DNA of 13,707 nucleotides from Polyrhizophydium stewartii. Its lineage: Eukaryota; Chytridiomycota; Chytridiomycetes; Rhizophydiales. The stretch covers positions 1 through 13,707 of the forward strand of contig JADGIZ010000435.1 of assembly GCA_027604665.1 (NCBI GenBank), in the 5' to 3' direction. The position numbers and the translations under genes were made by a program. This document shows, one piece after another, positions 1 to 8,443 of the stretch. The notes below the pieces were generated by a model. That model was given only the letters and a program-made list of their open reading frames with translations, was not told where the DNA came from and did not search any database. The stretch's first letter is position 1. Every line of letters starts with the position of its first letter.

Positions 1-42
1 GATGGAGGCGCAGCCGCCGCCCGCGCCGGCTGCGCCTCCATC
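1..42. repeat. Perfect 16-bp inverted repeat (hairpin) at the window edge
   Basis: GATGGAGGCGCAGCCG at 1-16 is matched exactly by its reverse complement at 27-42, with a 10-base GC-only spacer. It lies in the reading frame of the WD40 protein's C-terminal tail. It could be a real stem-loop, part of a Gly/Ala low-complexity segment, or a fold-back assembly artefact if the contig ends here. Confidence 0.85.
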
Positions 43-3000
43 AACGCGTCGCGGCGCTGTCGCTGGCGACCCGACAGCGCCAATCAGCGGCAGCTTGACA
101 CCCGCACCCGCCGCGATCGCCGCCGCCGCCGCCACGACCGACGACCCCGCTGACGGCCCGCCGCCCGAGCTCGACGTGCTGCCGACGTCGGCCAAATCGT
201 ACGGCTGCAGGCGGTGGTACACGCGCAGCCCGGCCCCCGGCCCAATGTTGAGCGGACGAAGCAGGTTGCTCTTGCGTTTGGTGCGGTTGGTGAACGTGTC
301 GCGCGCATACTGCGACTTGGCGTACCACGAGCCGTACTCCTTGGCCAGCAGCTCGGGCGTCCGCACTCGTCTGGGCTTCGACGCCGCGGCAAGGTCCTGC
401 GCCAGATTCGTTGGGTTCGACGAGCGGTTCACGCTGTTGGACGCGGTCAAGCTTGGAAGCAGGTTCACGCGCTGGATCGCTGGAAGCTTTGGGCTCGCGA
501 TGTTCACGGCGTCCTCTGCTCTTGCTTGTCCTGCAGGAGGAGCGCTTACAGACCCTGCCGCCGAGATCGCGCTCGACGTCGATCCCGGTTGCCCTGCCCC
601 GGCACCCAGCGCTTGGGGGCCTCCGCTGTTTGCTGAGGTTGCGGCCCCCGCCTTGGCCGCAGGAGCAGCCAGGCTTAATATACTGCTCTCAAAGTACGCA
701 GTCCCGGCTGATGGCACGCTCAAGCCTGGTGGAAATGCTGTTGGCTGTTGTCCACTCGCGGCGGATGCTGCCTGAGCACCTTGAAGTGCAGTGTGGCTGA
801 AGGACTCAGACTTTTGGGACGAGAGAAACAGGCTTGTTGAAACCGGCCCTGGTTGCATCTTGAAAGTCAGCAGCATCCCAGACAAGATCCCACCTATGTT
901 CGATTCAATCGAAACAAGACTAGTCTTCCAGGCCTTACCACTTTCGTCGTCGGCATATTCCTCGACCCCTGCAGATGCCGCCAGTCGAGGCTTCACAAAG
1001 GCCTCTGTCTGCCCATTGAGCAGTGCTGCTCTGGCCTCGGCGGCCTCGGCAGCGGCCGCCTCCGCCTGCATCACATCGAGCGGCTTCGTCGGGTGCATGT
1101 AGGACGCCGGCTGTCCGAGCTCCCACAACGCCGACTGCCCAAAGATGCCAATGTACTCGCCTTTGAACTGAGGTTTGCGTGGTCGCAGATGGCGGTTAGG
1201 CCCTGTCAGGCATCGCCAGAGTCGTGCAAAGCGACCCTCACCGAAAACATCCGGATGGTGCAGTCAGCAGAGCACGTCACAAGCACATCCGGCCCCTCGA
1301 TAATGTCCATGCTCGTGACAGAGCGCACATGCGCACGGAACGACACAACAAGCGGCATTGCTGCGGGCGAGTCGTCGTTGAGTGCTGTCTCGTGAATGTC
1401 AAAGACGCACACCCAGCCAAGCGCATCTCCTGTGAAAAGCAGTGTGTTGCTCGAGTTTGTGACCATCGTAAAGATGCCCTCGCTGCGGCTTTCGGTCCCG
1501 TCGACCTCGAACATCAGCGTGCCGTGGAATATGTTCCAGAAGCGGATCATGCCGTCAGAGCCGGTCGACACGAGCGACGCCGCCTCGCGCATCCCGCTGC
1601 GCTCCTGCAGGAACACGACCTTGTCGATCGAGCGGCTTTTGAGCGGGTTGATCTTTTCGTCGCGGCCGAGGGGCCGGAGTCGGTGGAGCACATGGCCAGA
1701 ATGCAGATTGCAGATCACGATCTCACCGTCGTAGCTCGATGTTGCGAGAATGTTTGGCGGGCAAAACACCATCGACAAAATATCGTCCTCGTGCCAGCCC
1801 AGCGCAGAGCCCTTGAGACTCGGGTCTGGCCATGTGAACGTTGGATACAGCGTCAGCGAGTCTGGGTCGTCGGTGAACATGGTGATCTTGCGATTCCAGC
1901 CAGTGGCGACAAAGTAAGTTGACTCGCGCATGTCAATGTACTGCGCGTGCGGATCCGAGTGAGCAACTGAGCAAATCTCATTTGAATTTACTCGCCTTGA
2001 TGGCTCACCGCCAGCCCCGTGACTTCGGTCTTGTCCTTTTTCACAAGCTCCTGCATCAGCTGCCCGTTGTTGAAGTTCCATATCTTGATGGTTCCATCTG
2101 GAAGAGCGTCGCGGTCAGCGGCCACGCTGGTGCAAACTGCATCGCGCATCACGCGAGGCACCGACCGCGTCCACCAGTAACCAGCCGCCGCCCGCTTGCA
2201 TCGAAAGCCATGGCTGTGATCTCGGACTTGCCGTGTGCCTCGGAAAACCGGAACGTCTTTTGGCCAGAAAACGCATCCTGCGCAGGCAATGTGAGCACGC
2301 TGCCAACCCTAAAAGAAGGCGCGGGATTCTGTCGCCACATACCCACACGTTGACCACACTGCCGTCACAGCCGCTGACAATCTGCTTGAACGAGGAGTTG
2401 TACATGACTGCGCGGATCGGAAAGTCGTGGCTCTTTGGGTTGTCTGTGATGGCGGTCTGCTCCTTGAGATAGTACGCATTGAGTGCGTACGTGCCCGTGA
2501 CCACGTTGCGCGCGTGTGGGTTGAACATGATGGCCGAGATAATATCCTCCGGGCGGTGCACCACCGAGTCTGTGATTGTCTGCAGGCACTGTTGCTTGCG
2601 GATGTCCCAGATTTTGATATCTTTGTCGACCGAGAGAGAGATGACCTGTCCGTTGAGCTCGTTGACGGTGATATCGACGATCGGCGAGTCGTGACCTTTC
2701 ATCGCCGCCATGGGGTGATGGAGTCGATGCGGATTCCAAAGGCGGAGCTGCCGATCTGCCCACGAGTCGGCGTAAGCTTCGGAAAAAGTCAAAACTCGCC
2801 TCGACACTGCTCGGCGCTTACCGGTGCCGCCGGTGATCAGCGCGACGGGAAAGCGGCAAAATGCAAAGGCATTCACGCCCTTGTGCACGGGAAGCACGTG
2901 CACCTGCCACCGGCGGTTGAGATCCATGATGGCCACGACGAGCGACTCGCGTGGATCGGGAGAGCACGAGATGATGGCGTGCAGATCAGGCACATACTTG

Positions 3001-4487
3001 ACCTTGACGGTCCAGTCGCCGTGCGCGCGTCGCTTCCACAGCGAGCCCCAGCTCTTGAGCGCTTTGTTGGTCGAGCCCTCCTTCTCCAAAAAGATGTGCT
3101 CCGCCTGGTCCTTTTGGCGCACGCCGACCTTGAACATCTTGTCGTTATTGAACGTGAACACATTGACGCAGCCCGAGTCGGTGCCGTAGAGCAGCATGCT
3201 CTCGGTCGAGTTTGGATTTTCGCGGTCGGTCCAGTAGTCCAGAGTCATGACATTCACGTTTTGTAGATCAAGGCAGAGGGCCTTCTGGAGGGTTGTTCCG
3301 TCTATTTGCCAAGTCAGCAGCGCAGACCGTGTGAGTGGCTGCGACACAACACCGCACCATAGATGGTTATCTGGTGGTCGTCGGACGCAAGAGCGATTTT
3401 GTTGACGTTGTCCATGAACACGGCGTCGTGGATCCAACGCAGATGCTGGGTCCCTGGCCCGGCGTTTGCGGCCTTCTTGTGGCCCTCGGTCAACTCGTTG
3501 CGGGGCTGCCTGCATCGGATGATTGTTCATGAGGCTTTTGCGCACAGCGGCACAGCATCAGGCACCGGCTCACCCTGCGTTGCGATATGCGCGCTGCAGC
3601 TTAAGGCGGTCGTTCCAGTAGCACACGGTGCCTTCGCGACTGCAGCTCATGTAGCGCTTGAGCGACTCGATGTACTGAATGCGCACAACAACGTCCTTGT
3701 GCGCAGTTGAGATCGGATGGTGCGCGCTCTCCGAGTCGAACAGCTGCGTCTCAGCCTGCTCGCGCATGAGCTTTTGGCCCTCGGCGCGCAGCAGCATGTA
3801 CGTGCTAAAGTCGTCCCAGTCGATGGCGTTGTCGGTATTGGCGTCGATTTTCATGAACAGGATGCTCATCTGCTCGTCGGTGAGGCCCTGGCCAAGCACC
3901 TTGGCAAAGGCGCGCTTGAAGTCGTCGATCGAGATGGTCCCAGTGTCATTGTTGGATGATTTCTGGTTCCCCACGCATTGCGCAGGAGGTGCGTTTGGCG
4001 GCGATGCGCAGTCCAGAGCGACATCGTGTCAGCGGCGCCGGCTCTGATGGACGCGGACGGACTTGCGATGCAGGCCCTCCGCGACGACATCGCGGAATGC
4101 TCCGATGCGCACGCCGCCTCGGCCGCGTTGCGGAGATTACGCGATGGCGCGCCGAGACAGTCTTCTCGCGGGCGACTAGGGCACGCAAATATGCGCCGGC
4201 GACTGGGAATGATGAGAAGGAGCCCGCACCCTGAAGATCTGCATCAGCTCTTTGAAATGGGCCAGATTCATCTCGCGGTCGGCGCGGTAGATGGCCGGGT
4301 CCTTGACGACGTTGACTTTGTCTGTGTTGGCGTGGAACTTGATGCCTCTGCGCTTGCGGTGCAGCTCGGGCTCTCGGTCTTGCTCGCGAGCTGCGTGCCG
4401 AGCCGCCGTGTTGGAGCCGCCCGCAAGGCTGCTGCCGGCGATGGCCGGGTGCCGCGTGCGGTCGCGGCCGGAGGGGAATGCGTTCAT
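1..4487 (-). CDS. EF-hand/WD40-repeat protein, WDR49/WDR64 (WDY)-like, C-terminus off the window
   Basis: Nine exons read on the minus strand: 4487-4230, 3962-3574, 3509-3358, 3301-2822, 2755-2343, 2277-2166, 2097-2009, 1940-1242 and 1167-1 (1253 codons, still open at the edge). The start ATG at 4487 follows an in-frame TAA near 4586 and has G at -3. Residues 79-101 form a degenerate EF-hand (TGTISIDDF); 126-137 form a good one (DANTDNAIDWDD). WD40 blades follow, with motifs such as VCYWND, LRLWNP, IKIWDI, IKIWNF and IRFWNI, ending near residue 864, enough for two propellers. After them comes the GEYIGIFGQ signature of WDR49-like proteins, then an Ala/Ser/Gly-rich stretch and an ordered, probably conserved patch at 1140-1192 (KEYGSWYAKSQY to YHRLQPYDLADV). 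Members I know of are linked to motile cilia; that role here is inference. Family assignment is strong; the first intron (267 nt) is the least certain part of the model. Confidence 0.9.
3963..4229 (-). other. Unusually long intron 1 of the WD40 gene
   Basis: The donor GTGCGGGC follows an AGG codon and the acceptor AACCAG precedes the EF-hand exon. Joining them gives an in-frame ELMQIFR-KSSNNDTGTISI reading. At 267 nt it is about four times the length of the other introns in this gene (56-74 nt). A GCTGAC branch-like motif lies about 65 nt before the acceptor with no AG dinucleotide between, which supports the acceptor. I saw no convincing extra exon inside, but a small one cannot be excluded. 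Confidence 0.6.
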
Positions 4488-4592
4488 TGCGCAGACGAGG
4501 GGCGGCGATCTGCGGGCGTGTGCGCGGCTGCGTGGGAGCCTGCGAGCGCGAGTGTCGCCACCGGATCCTGCGGATTCGGAAGTTTACTCGGA
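4488..4592. promoter_or_regulatory. Shared head-to-head promoter region
   Basis: Only 105 bp separate the start codon of the WD40 gene (minus) from that of the SNM1/Artemis-like gene (plus), so both promoters or 5' UTRs must fit here or extend into each other's first exons and introns. I see no TATA box. A GC-box-like GGGGCGG lies at 4499-4505. The region is GC-rich, typical of a TATA-less bidirectional promoter; that role is inferred from layout only. Confidence 0.55.
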
Positions 4593-6354
4593 ATGAGCGT
4601 CTTTGGCGGGATCGTCCGAGAGGTGCGGACGCCGCCTGCTCGGCCGCCGCTGCCGCTGCCGCTGCGCGGGCATGTCCCATCCCGCACCGAGGCTCACCTG
4701 CACGCTGCGTGTATGTGCTGGCATGCACCTAGTTCCCGCACGTGCAGGTCGACAAGTTCGAGAGCAGCGCCTTTGTGGCCGCCTTCTTCCTGACGCATGC
4801 TCACTCTGGTCAGTGAGCCTGCGCAGCGACCTGGACGGACGGGCCGCGGGCTCACCGTGCGCAGACCACATGTCGGGCCTGACCAGCAGGCTGCTTGCGG
4901 CGCCAGTGTACTGCTCGGCGCCCACGGCAAGACTGCTCCGCGCACACCCCAGCCCGGCGCTGCGCCGGCTTCGCATCATTGGGCTTCATTTCCACCGGCC
5001 CATGTCCATCCAGATGCTCGACAACTCGTTTCTACAGGCCACGTTGCTGCCCGCGAGCCACTGCCCAGGATCAGCCATGTGCGAGCACAACGCACACTTG
5101 CATATCGCTGCACGCTGACGCTGATTGTGCCGGCGTACAGGGTACTGCTCGAGAACGACAGCCAGAGGGTGTTGTGCACCGGCGACTTCAGACTCGAAGG
5201 TGACTTGCTCGCCAACCTGCTGAGCAGTGACTCGCTGCGGCGCGATGAGCATGGCCTGCGCGAGATCTCGGCCATATACCTCGACACGACGTTTGCCAAC
5301 CCCAACTGGTCCGAGTTCCCCACGCGAGTGAGCAGTCACGCGCAGCCCAGGGCCCGCACGATGCCGAATGCTGACGCATGCCCTTGGCAGCGCGAGTCGG
5401 CCGAGGCTGTCGTGCACCTCATCCGCAGCTTTCCAAGCAACGTACAAGTGTTGCTCCGCACCGAGCGCTGCGGGTACGAGCTGCTCTGGATCGCAGTCTC
5501 AAAGGAGATTGGCGTCAAGGCAAGCACACGGTCTTGCTGCAATCCTACTTGGGCCTTGCTGTTGCGAGAGTTGACCGAGCCGCCAGATTCATGTCACGAA
5601 GGAGCGTTTTCGCATGTACCAAGCGCTAGACAAGCAGGAACCCTACATGCTGGACGTGTTTGGAGAGGCCAAGGTTTCCGAGCACCTCACGGCATGCGAG
5701 AGTGACACCCGCGTTTTCTCGAGCCCGTGCGCCGCAACTGATGATGCCAAGCGCCGCGGGCAGCTGGCCGAGATCGTGCCTTCTGCCATGTTCTGGGGCC
5801 TCGCGGAAAGCATGGCACATGGGCAGTGGCGCATCTGCGACCCGGGTCTCGGCCGAGCCACCCAGAGCATCAAGGATCCTGGAATGTTCCGAGTCCTGTA
5901 CTCGACTCATCCGTCTCTGAGCGAGATGCTTGACTTTGTTGCCAGGCTCAAGCCAAAGCGCGTGCATCCGATCGCCGTTGGAAACAAGACCTCGCCGCTG
6001 TCGCTCAAGCAGGTCATGTCGCATGTGGACTTTGTCGGCACGTTGGAATCTGCGAGGCGTAGGGCGGGAGGCTCGTTGTCGGCCGGATCTCGCGCGATCG
6101 CGGCTGGGCCGGCGCGGACAACAGACCCTCGCCTCGGTTGGGAAGCGCTGGCGCTTCCGATCGAGCCGATGCAGAGCAGCAGCTCGCTCGCTCGGCCGAC
6201 TCGGCATTCGTCAGGCGGGCCTGCGCGGCGAGTCCGAGAGGCTGCGATCAGAGATGCCAAGGCCAGATTCCTTGCCGGCGAGACGCTCAGGCTTCGGACA
6301 ACGCGCCCTCTTCGCGCTGGTCGCGAGGCCGAGGCGGCCGGCGGAGGGCAATAA
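4593..6354 (+). CDS. SNM1/Artemis-like metallo-beta-lactamase, beta-CASP DNA nuclease
   Basis: Six exons: 4593-4622, 4733-4808, 4865-5078, 5141-5327, 5391-5519 and 5587-6354, giving 467 aa. The first exon has only 10 codons (MSVFGGIVRE), but its join to FPHVQVDKFESS resembles the Artemis N-terminus. Residues 31-37 read THAHSDH, the metal-binding HxHxDH motif, assembled only after splicing; HCPG at 101-104 and TGDF at 120-123 supply the other metal ligands (H101, D122). The beta-CASP part has YLDTTF (153-158), then a CGYELL segment (196-201) like the GYE of Artemis rather than Apollo, IHV (213-215), and a YSTHPS...HPIAV region. Known family members open DNA hairpins, trim ends in end-joining or resolve crosslinks, in the nucleus. 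After the catalytic core there is only an Arg/Ala-rich tail of about 110 residues, much shorter than the vertebrate Artemis tail. Which paralogue it matches is not certain. Confidence 0.88.
5520..5586 (+). other. GC-AG intron in the Artemis-like gene
   Basis: The exon ends GTCAAG and the intron begins GCAAGC, ending GCCGCCAG before ATTCATGTC. It is 67 nt long with a GTTGAC branch-like motif. No GT donor nearby restores the frame, and the join gives EIGVK-IHVTKE, matching the Artemis family. AAG followed by GCAAGC is the typical strong context of GC-AG introns. Confidence 0.85.
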
Positions 6355-6355
6355 A
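6350..6355 (+). terminator. AATAAA poly(A) signal overlapping the stop codon
   Basis: AATAAA spans the TAA stop (6352-6354) of the Artemis-like gene. It is the only such hexamer near the 3' end on this strand, and the convergent gene's stop is only 95 bp away, so 3' UTRs must be very short or overlap. Confidence 0.6.
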
Positions 6356-6371
6356 CCCAGTTTGAATGGAT

Positions 6372-6378
6372 GTTTATG
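6372..6378 (-). terminator. Candidate poly(A) signal (CATAAAC) of the aminotransferase gene
   Basis: Minus-strand CATAAAC lies about 72 nt after the stop codon at 6450. It resembles AATAAAC found after two neighbouring genes. The 6355-6449 spacer between the two convergent stops holds nothing else I recognise. Confidence 0.45.
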
Positions 6379-6449
6379 TGCGGCGGATGAAGGCGGGAAG
6401 CACGATGCACAGAATCGCGGCGATAAGATGCTGCAGCCAGAAGACGCGC

Positions 6450-8329
6450 TTAGTCGACAATGACCGACCACTTGTGCGGGATCTCGCCGTACTGGATGCC
6501 CATGATGGTGTCGGCGAAGCGCTTGGTGAGCGGGCCTGCCTGGGCGTTCGGGTCCTTGGGGTCAAGCGGGATGGACAGGTCCTTGTCGTCGTAGCGGATG
6601 CGCTTGATCGGGCTGACGATGGCGGCCGTGCCCGCGCCAAACATCTCGAGGACGCGGCCCTCGCTGATGGCCTTGGTGACGGCGGACATGGTGATCGGGC
6701 CTTCCGTGACCTTGAACTCGTTCCAGTCGCGCGAGAGCGTGAGGATCGAGTCGCGCGTGACACCCGGCAGGATGGTGCCATCGAGCGGCGGCGTGCGCAG
6801 CTCCTTGACGCCGTCCTCGTTGATCCAGTACATGAAGAAGTTCATGGTGCCGACTTGGCTCGCAGTCAGCAGGCGAGCAAGACGGCAAGCGCACATGCAG
6901 CAGCGCTGCCCACGCACCCTCAGTGATGTTGTCCTTCTCGCCAAAGAGCCACAGGATCTGCTGGTAGCCGTCCTTGGCGACCTCGATCTGGGGACGGATG
7001 CCCGGCGCGTAGTTGCCGCCGACCTTGGCGTCGCCCGTGCCGCCGGGCCACGCACGCACGTACTCGCGCGACGAGTAGAGCGACACGGCCGAGAAGCCCG
7101 TCTTGTAGTACGGGCCCACGGGCGAGGCGATAACAAAGAACAGCGCGCGGTTGGACGGGCCAACGCCTGCGTGGTGAGGCGGCCGACGGCGTGTCAGCCA
7201 ATGTCGCGTGACCGGGCACGGGAACGACGACGACAGCAGCCGCCGCGAGGCGGCCGGCGCGCGGACACGCACCGAGCGACTCCTGCGTCGCAATCGACGT
7301 TGGGCGCAGGTACAGCGAATAGCCACGCTCGCTGGGGATCCAGTTGGTCTCGGTCTTGACGAACTGCTTGATGAGCTCGAGCATCTCGGCCTTGTCAAAG
7401 GTCGGCAGCGTCATGCGCTTGCACGAGTTGTACAGGCGATTGACATTCATGTCCGGGCGGAACAGGCGGATCCTGCCCTGCTTGTCCTTGTAGCTGAATG
7501 ACGCAGTGCGGATGCCGGTGCAGGCGCACAGCGGCGCGGTGATGGCGTCGCCGGCGGTGATGGCCGAGGCGCTGTGGGTGAGCACGCGGATGCGGCGATG
7601 CGCGCGACCGGATGGCAGAGGGAACACGGGAACGGGCCGGCGCCAGCACCGCGGCGGCTGGAGCGGGGGGACATGCGAGCTACGCACGCCTTCATGCCCT
7701 CGAAGCACTCCATGGCGTAGTGGAAGACGGTCGCCGAGGGCTCGAGGGAGATCTTGCCATACGGCTGGATCTTGGGATCGGCCCAGCCTGTATGTGGAGG
7801 AGTCGGGCGATTGAGCGCGATGGCGTCGTGCAGAGGTGAAGCGCACGGGCAGCGAGCGAAGCGAGGACGGGGCACGGCGCATCCAGAAGCACGGCGCATC
7901 CGGAGGCACGGCGCATCCAGAGAGGCACGGCCGTCGTGGAGGTGCCGAGCGTCGCCGGTCAGCGATCCTCTGGGCAGAGAGCGCCAAGGCTGAGCCAAGC
8001 TTGCGGCAGCTCGCTGCGTCCGCAGCAGGGCAAGCTGCTCTCGCAGCAATCAGAGAAGGGGAGCCGGGCCAGAGAAGCGCACCTTTGCTGGCGGTCCACT
8101 CGGCCGTCAGCATGTGGTCCGAGAACGTCTGGCCAAAGACGAGCTGGTTCAGAGGCAGCATCTTCTTGGGGTCCTTGGTGAGCTGGACCTGGATGCGCTT
8201 GGCCGAGAGCGGCGCGGGAGAGTCGCTCGAGGCTGCAGCTGCGGCCGACATGCGCCGGGCGGCGCCGCGGAGCGACGTGCGGGCGACAAGCGACGTAGCG
8301 AGCGACGCGGTGGAGAAGAGGGAGCGCAT
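6450..8329 (-). CDS. Branched-chain amino acid aminotransferase, probably mitochondrial
   Basis: Five exons: 8329-8083, 7787-7688, 7493-7273, 7166-6918 and 6853-6450, giving 406 aa. The ATG at 8329 has G at -3 and opens an Arg/Ser/Ala-rich segment ([20 protein letters not shown]) typical of a mitochondrial presequence, up to about residue 40. Then come [12 protein letters not shown] (63-74), [14 protein letters not shown] (104-117), IRLFRPDMN (124-132), and [11 protein letters not shown] around Lys237, the residue that binds pyridoxal phosphate. [13 protein letters not shown] near the C-terminus is the phosphate-side loop. It is a fold-type IV enzyme that exchanges the amino group of Leu, Ile or Val with 2-oxoglutarate. 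Length and ending ([13 protein letters not shown]) are complete. Introns are unusually uneven: 295, 194, 106 and 64 nt. The gene follows the sterol acyltransferase gene on the same strand with a 114-bp gap. Confidence 0.95.
7788..8082 (-). other. Long intron 1 of the aminotransferase gene
   Basis: Donor GTGCGCTT and acceptor CATACAG restore the codon for Gly in SK-G-WADPK, a well-known stretch of this enzyme family. It is 295 nt long, the largest intron in the window, and contains a short tandem repeat. I see no exon or RNA gene in it. Confidence 0.85.
7872..7922. repeat. 17-bp tandem repeat, three copies, inside an intron
   Basis: Units at 7872-7888, 7889-7905 and 7906-7922 share GCACGGCGCATCC followed by four variable bases (AGAA, GGAG, AGAG). 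A partial fourth copy (GCACGG) starts at 7925 after a two-base shift. The repeat lies wholly in intron 1 of the aminotransferase gene and may have enlarged that intron. Confidence 0.9.
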
Positions 8330-8443
8330 TTCTTGCAAAGAAACCACGGAAACACATGGATCGAGAAATCGTGTTTACTCGAACCTGACGACGGACAACA
8401 GCAGCATCGGCAGAGGACGCGGAGGCCAAAGCCAACGGGCCGC
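8330..8443 (-). promoter_or_regulatory. Spacer: 3' end of the sterol acyltransferase gene and promoter of the aminotransferase gene
   Basis: The 114 bp must carry both signals. AGTAAAC at 8379-8373 (minus) is the best poly(A)-signal-like site for the upstream gene, 65 nt after its stop. I see no clear TATA box before the aminotransferase start. Confidence 0.4.

Noticed and set aside
2427..3266. A 279-codon plus-strand open frame
   Set aside because: It is the complement of the WD40 exons. Stop codons are rare antisense to GC-rich coding DNA, and its protein has no recognisable motif.
3978..4793. A 271-codon plus-strand frame across the head-to-head promoter
   Set aside because: It overlaps the start of the WD40 gene antisense and the first exons of the nuclease gene in the wrong frame; composition is random-like.
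6598..7359. A 253-codon plus-strand frame opposite the aminotransferase gene
   Set aside because: It is an antisense shadow of well-supported aminotransferase exons and contains no family motif.
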